From Croceicoccus bisphenolivorans (GTDB taxonomy: Bacteria; Pseudomonadota; Alphaproteobacteria; Sphingomonadales; Sphingomonadaceae), in assembly GCF_001634625.1 (NCBI RefSeq), contig NZ_LRSE01000007.1, positions 123,368 to 187,367 on the forward strand: a DNA stretch of 64,000 bases. Reading direction: 5' to 3'. This document shows positions 26,228-37,776 of this stretch, piece after piece. Under the pieces are notes generated by a model. That model did no database searches. It saw nothing but the letters and a program-made list of their open reading frames with translations, and was not told the DNA's origin. A program made the translations under genes and the position numbers. How positions within the stretch are numbered: position 1 is the stretch's first letter; every line of letters starts with the position of its first letter.

Positions 26228-26791
26228 TTACGAGGCCTTGCCGACGTAAGTACGCTCATAAACATCGACGACGATGCGCGTGCCGCTTTCGATATGCGGC
26301 GGCACCATCACGCGCACGCCGTTTTCCAGCACTGCGGGCTTGTAGCTGGACGAAGCGGTCTGCCCCTTCACCACGGCATCGGCCTCGACGATGTTCGCCT
26401 CGACCTGTTCGGGCAGCTGCACGGAGATCGGCTTTTCTTCCCACAGTTCGAGCAGGACCTGCATCCCGTCTTCAAGGAAGGCGGCAGCATCGCCGAGCAG
26501 GTCGGCGGGAAGCTGGATCTGGTCGTAAGTCTCGGTATCCATGAAGACCAGCATGTCGCCCTCTGCATAGAGGTACTGGAAGTCCTTGGTGTCGAGGCGC
26601 ACACGCTCGATCGTGTCGGCGCTGCGGAAGCGCACGTTGGTCTTGCGGCCATCCTGCAGGTTCTTCATCTCGACCTGCATGTAGGCACCGCCCTTGCCGG
26701 GCTGCGTGTGCTGGATCTTGGCAACTTTCCAGATGCCGCCTTCGTATTCGAGAATGTTGCCGGGGCGAATGTCGACGCCGCTGATCTTCAT
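26228..26791 (-). CDS. efp: Translation elongation factor P
   Basis: 187 aa, full length with the three expected domains. It relieves ribosome stalling at polyproline. The modified loop reads [10 protein letters not shown] with Lys33 as the residue normally lysylated by EpmA. No epmA or epmB is in the window, so the modification state is unknown. It ends with the usual basic C-terminal domain. It is divergent from apt across 175 bp and heads the efp-suhB unit. Confidence 0.96.
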   Translation of the reverse strand: MKISGVDIRPGNILEYEGGIWKVAKIQHTQPGKGGAYMQVEMKNLQDGRKTNVRFRSADTIERVRLDTKDFQYLYAEGDMLVFMDTETYDQIQLPADLLGDAAAFLEDGMQVLLELWEEKPISVQLPEQVEANIVEADAVVKGQTASSSYKPAVLENGVRVMVPPHIESGTRIVVDVYERTYVGKAS

Positions 26792-26966
26792 GATGTTTCA
26801 GCCTGTGAAAGAACGTGGATCCTGTCGGAAAGCGCCGCCCTTAGCCGCTGGCGCGCCGCGCGGCAAGCGAGCGCTTGAACGCGGCTGTCAAAAGCGGCGT
26901 GCGCGAATGCGTTGCGGGCGCCATGGCCCTCGCCTAGTGTCACGCCATCGATCAACAGCAAGAGCG

Positions 26967-27518
26967 ATGACCGGCATCATGAACGACAATGGCGATCTGA
27001 AGGACCTTATTCGCACGATCCCCGATCACCCCAAGCCCGGCATCATGTTCCGCGACATCACGACCCTGATGCTGGAGGGCGAAGCATTCGCCGCGACGAT
27101 CGACCGGATGGCTGCCTTGCTGGAAGGGGACAAGCCGGACCTGATCGCGGGGATCGAGGCGCGCGGCTTCGTCTTCGCGTCCGCCCTTGCCTACAAGCTG
27201 GGTTGCGGCGTGCTGATCCTGCGCAAACGCGGCAAGTTGCCCGGCTCCACGATCTCCATCGAATATGCGCTGGAATACGGCACCGACATGCTGGAAATGC
27301 ATGACGATGCTTGCGGTCCCGGTGCGAAAGTCGTGATTGTCGACGACCTGATCGCGACCGGCGGCACGGCGATTGCCGCAGTCGAGCTGCTGCGCGGGCG
27401 CGGGGCGCGGATCGATCAGGCGCTGTTCGTGATCGACCTGCCCGAACTGGGCGGATCCGACCGGCTTTCCGAAAACGAGGTTTCCCCCCACGCCCTGTTC
27501 CATTTCGACGGAGAATAG
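26967..27518 (+). CDS. apt: Adenine phosphoribosyltransferase
   Basis: Purine salvage: adenine plus PRPP to AMP. 183 aa. The PRPP-binding motif is VVIVDDLIATGGTA. The N-terminal hood carries IPDHPKPGIMFRDITTL, typical of APT. Two close ATGs (26967, 26979) are possible; the first has AAGAG upstream. The frame remains open to 26694 on the opposite strand of efp, but that part is not coding. Confidence 0.95.
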   Translation: MTGIMNDNGDLKDLIRTIPDHPKPGIMFRDITTLMLEGEAFAATIDRMAALLEGDKPDLIAGIEARGFVFASALAYKLGCGVLILRKRGKLPGSTISIEYALEYGTDMLEMHDDACGPGAKVVIVDDLIATGGTAIAAVELLRGRGARIDQALFVIDLPELGGSDRLSENEVSPHALFHFDGE

Positions 27519-27656
27519 ATCCTTTTCCGGCAGAGGGTTCGCATCCGGAACCGAAGCGGTCTGGCAAAAGGCGGGAGAAATCCGGCCATTCAGGCGTTGT
27601 TCGGATAACCTCTGCTTGCGGTGCGCAATAAAATTTCCTACCGCAGAAGGATGCAA

Positions 27657-29294
27657 ATGAAACTAGTTCGACACGCTTTGCTGGTCCTCATGCTTGGCCT
27701 CGGCCTGTCTGCATGCGGTGATCGCGAGCGCGCAACCGACACTGCGGCACGCGAAGGCGTCCTGCTTTGGGGCAACGGGACAGAGCCCAAGGGTCTGGAT
27801 CCGCACCTCGTGACCGGCGTGCCCGAAAATCACATCATCTCCTCCCTGATCGAGGGTTTGATCGCCTACCACCCTGACAACGACATGATCCCCGCACCGG
27901 GCATGGCCGAAAGCTGGGAGCATGACGGACAGTATACGGTCTGGACCTTCCACTTGCGCGACGCGAAGTGGACCAATGGCGATCCGGTGGTCGCTGGTGA
28001 CTTCGTTTACAGCTGGCACCGCGCGCTCATCCCCGAACTGGGCAACCAGTATGCCGAGATTTTCTACGTCATGAAGGGCGCGCAGGCATTCAACGAAGGA
28101 AAAACAAAGGATTTTAGCACTGTCGGCGTGAAGGCGCTGGACGACAAGACGCTGCAGGTCACGCTGAACGGGCCGGCTCCCTACTTCCCCAACATGCTCA
28201 AGCACTATTCGTGGTTTCCGGTAAATCCGCGCGCAGTGGAAGAACATGGCGGTATGGCCGACCGGCAAAGCGGCTGGTCGACACTGGAAAACTATGTCGG
28301 CAACGGTCCCTTCCGGCTGAAAAAGTGGGTCACCAACCAGGAGATCGAGGTCGAGCGCAGTCCCACGTATTGGGATGCCAAGACAGTGAAGTTGAACGGC
28401 ATCCGGTTCTTCCCGATCGAGAATGCCGGCACCGAGGAAGTCATGTTCCGCGGCGGACGCCTGCACCTCACCAACAACGTGCTCAACGACAAGGTGCCGG
28501 TGTTCAAGAAGAAGATGCCGGACGAGTTGAAGATCGAGCCCTACCTCGGCAACTACTATTACAAGATCAACGTCGAACGTAAGCCGTTCAACGACCCCCG
28601 CGTCCGCAAGGCGCTGGCGCTTGCGATCGATCGCAAGCTGCTGGTGGAGAAGGTCACCAAGGGTGGCCAGTTGCCCGGAACCGGCTTCGTTCCGGCCGGC
28701 GTTCCGGGCTACCCTCCGTCCGACCGTGCCGATTTTCATCCCGAAGAAGCCCGCAAGCTGCTCGCCGAAGCAGGTTACCCGAACGGCAAGGGCTTTCCCA
28801 AGACCGAAATTCTGGTCAACACGCTGGAAACCCACCGCCAGATCGCCGAGGCGCTGCAGGCGATGTGGAAGGAGCACCTGAACGTCGACATCGGCATCTA
28901 CAATCAGGAGTGGAAGGTCTACCTCAACAACGTGACCAACGGCGATTACGACATGGCTCGCGCTGGCTGGATCGGCGACTATGTCGACCCGTCGGCCTTC
29001 CTCAACATCATGACGACGGGCAACGGCAACAACGACACGAACTGGGGCGATCCGCGTTACGACGCGCTGATCCGCGATGCCCAGCGCGCACCGGACGAAA
29101 AGACCCGTTTCGCCATGCTTCGCGAAGCCGAGCAGATCATGATGGACGCCATGCCGGTCATCCCGATCTACTTCTACACCCGCGTCTACCTGAAGGACCC
29201 GCGGCTCAAGGGCTGGCACCCCAAGCTGCTCGACAACCATCCGCAGAAGTACCTGTATTTCGAGGAACAGGGCCAACCGGCCCCGGCCGAATGA
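27657..29294 (+). CDS. oppA: Peptide ABC transporter, substrate-binding lipoprotein (OppA-like)
   Basis: 545 aa, SBP_bac_5 family. The signal sequence ends in lipobox LSAC, giving a lipid-anchored periplasmic receptor. The binding domain begins VLLWGNGTEPKGLDPH, typical of OppA/MppA-type oligopeptide receptors. AGAAGG at 27645-27650 sits six bases before the ATG at 27657; alternative starts are at 27621 (GTG) and 27651 (ATG). It heads oppBCDF. A role in importing murein peptides versus nutrient peptides cannot be decided from sequence. Confidence 0.92.
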   Translation: MKLVRHALLVLMLGLGLSACGDRERATDTAAREGVLLWGNGTEPKGLDPHLVTGVPENHIISSLIEGLIAYHPDNDMIPAPGMAESWEHDGQYTVWTFHLRDAKWTNGDPVVAGDFVYSWHRALIPELGNQYAEIFYVMKGAQAFNEGKTKDFSTVGVKALDDKTLQVTLNGPAPYFPNMLKHYSWFPVNPRAVEEHGGMADRQSGWSTLENYVGNGPFRLKKWVTNQEIEVERSPTYWDAKTVKLNGIRFFPIENAGTEEVMFRGGRLHLTNNVLNDKVPVFKKKMPDELKIEPYLGNYYYKINVERKPFNDPRVRKALALAIDRKLLVEKVTKGGQLPGTGFVPAGVPGYPPSDRADFHPEEARKLLAEAGYPNGKGFPKTEILVNTLETHRQIAEALQAMWKEHLNVDIGIYNQEWKVYLNNVTNGDYDMARAGWIGDYVDPSAFLNIMTTGNGNNDTNWGDPRYDALIRDAQRAPDEKTRFAMLREAEQIMMDAMPVIPIYFYTRVYLKDPRLKGWHPKLLDNHPQKYLYFEEQGQPAPAE

Positions 29295-29337
29295 TGGCGC
29301 CCCTCCCCCATCTTCCAAGCAGGACGAGAACGATCCG

Positions 29338-30255
29338 ATGCTGAAATTTATCGGCAAACGCTTCCTTCAGGGCATCCTCGTCCTGCTGGGCATCTACGCC
29401 GTCACCTTCTTCCTCGTGGCGGCGACGCCGGGCAGCCCGTTCAGTTCCGAACGCGCCATCTCGCCCGAAATCCTTGCCCAGATCGAGGCGTTCTACGGCT
29501 ATGACAAGCCGGCATCGGAGCGTTTCATCACCTCGCTCGGTAATATCCTGCACGGGGATTTCGGCCCCAGCGCGGTCTATGCCAACCGCACGGTGACGGA
29601 GATTATCGCGGAGAGCTTTCCGGTATCGCTGAAGCTCGGTTCGATCTCGCTTGGCGTGGCTCTGCTGCTGGGCATTCCGGCCGGCGTGCTAGCCGCGGTG
29701 AAGAAGAACACGTGGCTCGATTATGTGCCCATGTCGGCGGCAATGGCGGGCATCTGCCTGCCCACGTTCGTGATGGGCCCGCTGCTGGCGCTGGTCTTCG
29801 GCCTGATCTTTGCCGTGCTTCCGGTCGCGGGGTGGTTCGGGCCGGAATTCGTGATCCTGCCTGCCGCTACTCTCGGCCTCTACTACGCCGCCTATTTCGC
29901 GCGGCTTACGCGGGGCGGGATGCTGGAAATGCTCAATCAGGACTGGGTCCGCACCGCACGGGCCAAGGGCGTGCCGGAACGCACGATCGTATGGAAACAC
30001 TGCCTGAAGGGCGGGCTGATCCCTGCGATCACGTTCCTCGGCCCTGCCCTTGCGGGTATCATTTCCGGCTCTTTCGTCGTCGAAACGATTTTCCAGGTTC
30101 CCGGCCTTGGCCAATGGTTCGTGAAGGGCGCGCTGAACCGCGACGATTTCCTGATCCTGGGCCTAACCGTCCTTTTTGCGGCGCTGATCGTGTTGATGAA
30201 CCTCCTTGTCGACATTGCTCAGGTCGCCCTCAATCCCCGCCTGAAGTATGATTGA
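29338..30255 (+). CDS. oppB: Peptide ABC transporter permease (OppB-like)
   Basis: 305 aa inner-membrane permease with an N-terminal TM segment (about 9-30) and the BPD_transp_1 domain. The EAA loop reads RTARAKGVPERTIVWKHCLK. It lies 43 bp after oppA and is followed closely by oppC. Confidence 0.93.
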   Translation: MLKFIGKRFLQGILVLLGIYAVTFFLVAATPGSPFSSERAISPEILAQIEAFYGYDKPASERFITSLGNILHGDFGPSAVYANRTVTEIIAESFPVSLKLGSISLGVALLLGIPAGVLAAVKKNTWLDYVPMSAAMAGICLPTFVMGPLLALVFGLIFAVLPVAGWFGPEFVILPAATLGLYYAAYFARLTRGGMLEMLNQDWVRTARAKGVPERTIVWKHCLKGGLIPAITFLGPALAGIISGSFVVETIFQVPGLGQWFVKGALNRDDFLILGLTVLFAALIVLMNLLVDIAQVALNPRLKYD

Positions 30256-30266
30256 GGGGCTCAAGT

Positions 30267-31208
30267 ATGACTGATCATTCCGAAACCGCGGTTCTCGCCA
30301 GCGAGCCGGCCCCGCCCCCCGCACACAGCGCCTCCGAGATTGCCGAGGAGGAACTGGTTCAGGGCTCCTCGCTGTGGAAGGATGCATGGTCGCGACTAAA
30401 GAAGAACAAGCTGGCCGTGGCCAGTCTGGTCATCTTCCTGCTGATCGTCGTCGCCTGCGTCGTCGGGCCCTGGATCGTGCCTTACGACGGGCAGGAACAG
30501 GACCTGTTCCTTGGCGCCACGGCCCCTTCGGCAGAGCACTGGTTCGGCACCGATACGCTGGGCCGCGACTTGTTGGTGCGTACACTTGAGGGCGGTCGCA
30601 TTTCGCTGATGGTCGGCCTTGTCGCCACGGTCGTGTCTCTTGCCATCGGCGTGATCTACGGCGCGACTGCGGGCTATCTTGGCGGCAAGGTGGATTCGAC
30701 GATGATGCGCTTCGTCGATCTACTCTATGCCCTGCCCTTCACGATCTTCGTAATCCTCCTGATGGTCGCTTTCGGGCGCTCGATGTGGCTGATGTTCGTC
30801 GCCATCGGTTGCGTCGAATGGTTGTCCATGGCGCGTATCGTGCGCGCCGGTGTCATGGGCCTGAAGAAGCAGGAATTCGTCGAGGCAGCGGTTTCGCTGG
30901 GTTACAGCCATCAGCGCATCATCCTGCGCCACCTCATCCCCAACGTGCTCGGCCCCGTGATCGTCATCGCGACGCTGACCGTGCCTGCCGTCATGTTGCT
31001 GGAGGCGTTCCTGTCGTTCCTCGGCCTTGGCGTGCAGCCGCCGAATGCCTCGTGGGGCGTGCTTATCAACGAGGGGCAGCAGAACATGGAAATCTTCCCG
31101 TGGCTGCTGATGTTCCCCGCCTTCTTCTTCGCCCTCACCCTGTTCTGCCTGAACTTTCTGGGTGACGGCCTGCGCGACGCGCTCGACCCCAAGAGCGCGA
31201 AGGACTGA
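30267..31208 (+). CDS. oppC: Peptide ABC transporter permease (OppC-like)
   Basis: 313 aa. A cytosolic N-terminus precedes the first TM segment (about 48-70), then the permease domain follows, with GTDTLGRDLLVRTLEGGR and EAA motif EAAVSLGYSHQRIILRHLIP. An in-frame start at 30252 overlaps the oppB stop, but GAGGGG before the ATG at 30267 favours the latter. Confidence 0.93.
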   Translation: MTDHSETAVLASEPAPPPAHSASEIAEEELVQGSSLWKDAWSRLKKNKLAVASLVIFLLIVVACVVGPWIVPYDGQEQDLFLGATAPSAEHWFGTDTLGRDLLVRTLEGGRISLMVGLVATVVSLAIGVIYGATAGYLGGKVDSTMMRFVDLLYALPFTIFVILLMVAFGRSMWLMFVAIGCVEWLSMARIVRAGVMGLKKQEFVEAAVSLGYSHQRIILRHLIPNVLGPVIVIATLTVPAVMLLEAFLSFLGLGVQPPNASWGVLINEGQQNMEIFPWLLMFPAFFFALTLFCLNFLGDGLRDALDPKSAKD

Positions 31209-31213
31209 GCCCT

Positions 31214-33297
<2,084 letters not shown>

Positions 33298-33349
33298 AAC
33301 ACAGCTGTTCCGTTGCGGAATTGCCATTTCGGGGCTGAGCAGGCATCTG

Positions 33350-33380
33350 TGCCCGCGAGTCCCGCGCTTGCGGGCATTTG
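33350..33380 (+). terminator. Hairpin after oppF
   Basis: TGCCCGC and GCGGGCA pair around a 13-base loop and are followed by TTTG. The short U tract makes it a modest terminator for the opp operon. Confidence 0.45.
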
Positions 33381-33408
33381 CACCAGATTCTGAGAGGGAC
33401 CAGACCTG

Positions 33409-35454
33409 ATGTCCGAAACGCTTTCCGAAACCGTATCGCTGACCGTCGAAAACGGGATTGCCATCGTCGCTATCGACAATCCGCCGGTGAACGCATTGGG
33501 CCTCTCGGTCCGGCAGGGTCTGGATGCTGCGGCTGACCGGATCGGCAGCGATGCGGGCATCAAGGCAGGTGTCATTACTGCCAAGGGCCGGACTTTCCCC
33601 GCCGGTGCGGATATCGCGGAATTCGATATCGGCATGCGCGAACCGTGGCTGCCGGGCGTGGTGGACAAGCTGGAGGCGCTGGACAAGCCGGTCGTCGCCG
33701 CCATCTTCGGCACGGCGCTTGGTGGCGGTCTGGAAGTTGCGCTGGGTTGCCATTACCGCGTCGCTGCCGCCTCGGCAAAGCTGGGCCTTCCCGAAGTGAA
33801 GCTCGGCCTGCTGCCCGGTGCCGGTGGCACGCAGCGCCTGCCGCGCGTCGTCGGGGCGGAAGCCGCGTTGCAGATGATGGTGACCGGAAAGCCGGTGAAG
33901 GCGGCGCTGGCCGAAAAGATGGGCCTCGTCGACAAGGTCGTCGCAGACGATGCGCTGCTGGCCGAAGCGGTTGCCCTAGCCCGTGCAGCTGCGGCGGAAG
34001 GTGGCCCCCTGCCGCGCGCCTCGCAGAAATCGGACATGACCGCGAAGGACAAGGCGGACGCCGACCTGTTCGACCGTTTCAAGGCAGAGCATGGCCGCCT
34101 GTTCCGCGGCGTTATCGCGCCGGACGAGATTCTCGATTGCGTCAAGGCGGCGGTCAACCTGCCGTTCGCCGAAGGGATGGCTGTCGAGAGCGCGAACTTC
34201 AACAAGCTCTTCGTATCCGACCAGTCAAAGGCGCTACGCCACGTCTTCTTCGCGATGCGCGAAACTGCCAAGGTGCCGGATATCGCCAGGGACACGCCGC
34301 TTATCGACGTGAAGTCGGTTGGCGTCATCGGCGCGGGCACAATGGGCGGCGGCATCGCCATGAACTTTGCCAACATCGGCATTCCTGTGACGATCGTAGA
34401 GGTGAAGCAGGAAGCGCTCGATCGCGGCCTTGGCGTCATCCGCAAGAACTATGAAGCGACCGCCCGCAAGGGCCGGCTCAGCGAAGAGGACGTCGAGACC
34501 CGGATGGGCCTGCTCACCGGCTCGCTCGACATGGAAGATCTCGCCGATGTCGACCTCGTGATCGAAGCGGTGTTCGAAAGCATGGAGGTCAAGGAAAAGG
34601 TCTTCAGCCGGCTGGAAACGATATGCAAGCCGGGCGCGATCCTTGCGTCCAACACCAGCTTCCTCGACATCGACCATATCGCGACGTTCACCTCGCGGCC
34701 CGAGATGGTGCTGGGCTTGCACTTCTTCAGCCCCGCGAACGTCATGCCGCTGCTGGAAGTGGTGCGCGGCGAAAAGAGCAGCGACAGCGTGATCGCCACC
34801 GGCATGAAGCTGGCCGGCAAGATCGGCAAGACGCCGGTGCTGGCCCGCGTCTGCGACGGCTTCATCGCCAACCGCCTGATGTTCCCCTACATCGTCGCCA
34901 GTCAGGAAATGCTGCTGGGCGGCACTTCGATGAAGGCTGTCGACGCGACCATGAACCAGTACGGCTTTGCGATGGGTCCGATCTCGATGATCGACCTCGT
35001 CGGGCTGGACATCATCAAGCTGCCCAGCCGCAACATCATGGCAGAGCTCGTCGCGAAAGACCGGTTGGGCCAGAAAAAGAACGGCGGCTTCTACGATTAT
35101 GACGAGAAGCGCCGCGGCACGCCCTCTCCCGTGGCGCAGGACATCATAACCGACATCGCGCGCGAACGCGGTATTGAACAGCGGGAGCTTTCACCCGAAG
35201 AGATCATCGCGGGCCTGCTCTATCCCGTCGTCAATGAAGGGGCGAAAATCCTTGAGGAAGGCATCGCCCTTCGCGCAGGCGACATCGATGTGGCGGCGAT
35301 CCTCGGCTACAACTGGCCTGCCTATCAGGGCGGACCGATGTGCTGGGCCGACATCCACGGACTGCCGAAGATCGTCGCGGGGCTGAAGGCCATGGGGCTC
35401 AAGCCTGCCGCGCTGCTGGAAAAGCTGGCAGCAGAGGGCAAGTCCTTCACCTGA
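33409..35454 (+). CDS. Bifunctional enoyl-CoA hydratase / 3-hydroxyacyl-CoA dehydrogenase
   Basis: 681 aa fatty-acid beta-oxidation enzyme of the FadJ / peroxisomal multifunctional type. The N-terminal crotonase domain (about 1-190) carries the oxyanion-hole segments PAGADIAEF and GTALGGGLEVALG and the catalytic Glu region PEVKLGLLPGAGGTQRLP. After a linker, the NAD-binding dehydrogenase domain starts at GVIGAGTMGGGIAMNFAN (about 305), with HFFSPANVMPLLEVV carrying the catalytic His. Two 3HCDH C-terminal domains follow. No thiolase is adjacent, so the partner must be elsewhere. Transcription ends at a bidirectional terminator. Confidence 0.93.
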   Translation: MSETLSETVSLTVENGIAIVAIDNPPVNALGLSVRQGLDAAADRIGSDAGIKAGVITAKGRTFPAGADIAEFDIGMREPWLPGVVDKLEALDKPVVAAIFGTALGGGLEVALGCHYRVAAASAKLGLPEVKLGLLPGAGGTQRLPRVVGAEAALQMMVTGKPVKAALAEKMGLVDKVVADDALLAEAVALARAAAAEGGPLPRASQKSDMTAKDKADADLFDRFKAEHGRLFRGVIAPDEILDCVKAAVNLPFAEGMAVESANFNKLFVSDQSKALRHVFFAMRETAKVPDIARDTPLIDVKSVGVIGAGTMGGGIAMNFANIGIPVTIVEVKQEALDRGLGVIRKNYEATARKGRLSEEDVETRMGLLTGSLDMEDLADVDLVIEAVFESMEVKEKVFSRLETICKPGAILASNTSFLDIDHIATFTSRPEMVLGLHFFSPANVMPLLEVVRGEKSSDSVIATGMKLAGKIGKTPVLARVCDGFIANRLMFPYIVASQEMLLGGTSMKAVDATMNQYGFAMGPISMIDLVGLDIIKLPSRNIMAELVAKDRLGQKKNGGFYDYDEKRRGTPSPVAQDIITDIARERGIEQRELSPEEIIAGLLYPVVNEGAKILEEGIALRAGDIDVAAILGYNWPAYQGGPMCWADIHGLPKIVAGLKAMGLKPAALLEKLAAEGKSFT

Positions 35455-35459
35455 TCCGG

Positions 35460-35495
35460 AAAACGGGGCGCGGCCTTCGGGCTACGCCCCGTTTT
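35460..35495. terminator. Bidirectional rho-independent terminator
   Basis: AAAACGGGGCG (35460-35470) pairs perfectly with CGCCCCGTTTT (35485-35495) around a 14-base loop. The A run and T run make it work on both strands. It separates the convergent beta-oxidation and glucokinase genes, and its last base overlaps the glucokinase stop. Confidence 0.88.
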
Positions 35496-36478
35496 CAGGC
35501 ATATGCCTGTGCAAAGGCAGCCGCCGCGCCGAACAGGCCGGGCTGCGGATGGGTGATCAGGCGCACCGGAATCGCTTCCATCAGTGCGCGAAAGCGGCCC
35601 TTGTAGACGAAGCGTTCGGAAAATCCGGAAGCCGCGATCTGGTCTTTCAGGCGCAGACCAAGCCCGCCCGCGATGACGACAGAGTTCGCCCCGTGCGCCA
35701 GCGCCAGATCGCCTGCTGCCGCGCCAAGGATCATGCAGAACCGTTCCATCGCCATCACGGCAACGGGATCGGTGCCGGTCAGGGCCGAAAGCCACAATTC
35801 GCGATCGTCTCCCGATGGCATGGGCAGCCCCTCAATCCGCGCAAACGCCTCTGCGAGGTAGAGTATGGCCGGACCGGAGCACATCCGTTCCACGGACACG
35901 CGCGGCAGGGAATCGCGCACGTGGGCAAGGATTTGCTCTTCCACGCGATCTTCGGGCGCGAAACCGATATGCCCGCCCTCTGTCGGCTGGACGCGATAGG
36001 AACCGTCCTCCCGCCGGACCAGCGCCGCAACGCCAAGGCCGGTGCCCGGACCGGTGATCGTGGTAGTGCCGTGGGCAGGAACAACGTCTGGGCCGGAAAG
36101 ATGGACGAAATGTTCGTCCCCGGCGGCAGCCACGGCATGGCCCACGGCCTCGAAATCGTTGATCAGGACGTGCTGGTCGACGCCCAGTTCGCCGGCGATC
36201 TCGCGCGGCCGGATGACCCAGTGGGAATTGGTGAACCGGATTTCATCCGCCGTGACCGGCCCGGCAACCGCGATGGCCGCCGCGCGCGGCAATCCTTCGG
36301 AATGGGCGTCGGCAAACCGTTCCCATGCAGCGGCAAGCCCTGCAACGCTGCCGGTTGCAAATGTCGTCGGTTCGCCAACCGACACGACCTTCCCGCCAGC
36401 CACTTCCGCCATCGCGAAACGGGCGTTCGTGCCGCCGACGTCGATAGTGACGATCTTTTTGTTGCTGCTTTCAGACAT
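35495..36478 (-). CDS. glk: Glucokinase
   Basis: 327 aa, ROK-unrelated Glk family (PF02685). It phosphorylates glucose with ATP, feeding the Entner-Doudoroff pathway in this lineage. Phosphate-1 loop IDVGGTNARFAMAE at the N-terminus, catalytic Asp in LINDFEAVGHAV (about residue 105), and TGPGTGLGVAALV. It lies 48 bp after the Ddl-like gene on the same strand; co-transcription is possible but the functions look unrelated. Confidence 0.92.
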   Translation of the reverse strand: MSESSNKKIVTIDVGGTNARFAMAEVAGGKVVSVGEPTTFATGSVAGLAAAWERFADAHSEGLPRAAAIAVAGPVTADEIRFTNSHWVIRPREIAGELGVDQHVLINDFEAVGHAVAAAGDEHFVHLSGPDVVPAHGTTTITGPGTGLGVAALVRREDGSYRVQPTEGGHIGFAPEDRVEEQILAHVRDSLPRVSVERMCSGPAILYLAEAFARIEGLPMPSGDDRELWLSALTGTDPVAVMAMERFCMILGAAAGDLALAHGANSVVIAGGLGLRLKDQIAASGFSERFVYKGRFRALMEAIPVRLITHPQPGLFGAAAAFAQAYA

Positions 36479-36526
36479 GGCGTCTGGCTATCCGTCCCCG
36501 ATCCGTTTCACAAGCTGTACCCGCAG

Positions 36527-37684
36527 TCAGCGCGGCAGCAGGTACGCGCCCTGCGGCACCGGATCGTCGAACCGCTTTACCGTGTCGCGCAACGCCTCCG
36601 CCACCAGATGGTTCACCAATTCGGGAAACAGCAGCGGCTCTTCCGCCGCTTCCCACAGGAAGAAGCCGTAGGAACCGGGAATGGCATTGATCTCGTTGAA
36701 CCATATCTCGCCGGTGGCCTTGTTCGACATGAAATCGATGCGCGGTGCGCCGCGATGGCCCAGTGTCATGAACGCGCGGCGGGCATAGTCGTGGATCGTC
36801 GCCCTGAACTCTGCCGGAAGGTCGGGATTGATGTCGCGGGTCAGCGAAAGCATGCCCTCGCTCGGCAGGAAAGCCCCCTTCGTGCCGCCGCCTGATGATA
36901 GGTATTTTTCCTTGAAATCAAGCAGTTCCGCGCCAGACTTCGGACGCTCTATGGCCGAAAACTTGACCTCCTGGCGCTCCTCGTCCCAGCGCATCGCGAT
37001 ATTGTACTCGACGAGATTCTGCACTTGCGGCTCGATGATGGCGAGGTTGTCCTGCGCCAGCACATAGGCGACGAGTGCCGGAAGATCCGCCGCCGTCTTG
37101 GCAAGACCGACACCGATGGAGGAACCGAGGTTCGCGGGCTTCACGATGGTGGGAAAACCGAACTTGGCCTCCACTTCCGCGATCAGCGCCTTGGCATCGG
37201 CCAGCTTCGCGCGGTTGGCCGTCACGTGGTCCAGCACGTTCACGCCCGCCAGCCGCACCAGCGCCTTCGTCGCGTCCTTGCGCATGGCCATCGCGCTCGA
37301 TCCGGCAGCAAAACCGGTGACCGGAATGCCGAGCAGTTCGAAATGCCCCTGTAGCCGCCCGTCTTCTCCGAACGGACCGTGGAAGACCGGCAGAACGCAA
37401 TCGATCGGCGTTTCGATCAGGCTCTTGCGCTCACGCATCACCGGCCCGCGTTCGGACCACGAGAAGATCACTTCCGGCGCGCCGGAAGGTTTGGGCCGGA
37501 AGCGACGGATGTCGCGCAGGAAGGGCGCGGAGAAGAACCGGTTCTCGAAATCCGTGTAGACGGGAATCACCTCGATCCCGCGCACGTCGGCGGCGTCCAT
37601 CAGCTGGTGAGCCGACACGACAGCGACGTCGTGTTCCTGGCTCGCCCCGCCAAACAGCACTGCAACCCGTTTCTTTACGGCCAT
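36527..37684 (-). CDS. D-alanine-D-alanine ligase-like ATP-grasp enzyme
   Basis: 385 aa. Ddl features are clear: VLFGGASQEHDV at the N-terminus, VFHGPFGEDGRLQG, the Gly-rich loop KPANLGSSIGVG, and the ATP-grasp Mg2+ site NEINAIPG. The substrate region departs from canonical Ddl: after NEINAIPG it reads SYGFFLWEAAEEP in place of the usual NTxPGMTxxS stretch, and the omega-loop area holds KEKYLSSGGGTKG. It may join different amino acids. It faces a hydrolase/MurF-like pair across 92 bp. Known alphaproteobacteria carry ddl in the division cluster, so this could be a second copy. It could still be an ordinary Ddl. Confidence 0.82.
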   Translation of the reverse strand: MAVKKRVAVLFGGASQEHDVAVVSAHQLMDAADVRGIEVIPVYTDFENRFFSAPFLRDIRRFRPKPSGAPEVIFSWSERGPVMRERKSLIETPIDCVLPVFHGPFGEDGRLQGHFELLGIPVTGFAAGSSAMAMRKDATKALVRLAGVNVLDHVTANRAKLADAKALIAEVEAKFGFPTIVKPANLGSSIGVGLAKTAADLPALVAYVLAQDNLAIIEPQVQNLVEYNIAMRWDEERQEVKFSAIERPKSGAELLDFKEKYLSSGGGTKGAFLPSEGMLSLTRDINPDLPAEFRATIHDYARRAFMTLGHRGAPRIDFMSNKATGEIWFNEINAIPGSYGFFLWEAAEEPLLFPELVNHLVAEALRDTVKRFDDPVPQGAYLLPR

Positions 37685-37776
37685 TACGCCACTTTCCCCA
37701 GCTTGCTTGTCGCACCCTGTGCGCGACTCGCAGGTGTCAACTTGTGCGCCATCGCGGGCGCTGTAAGAAGGGGGCC

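Noticed and set aside
27663..29357. 564-codon frame opposite oppA
   Set aside because: Antisense shadow; oppA has a lipobox and clear family match.
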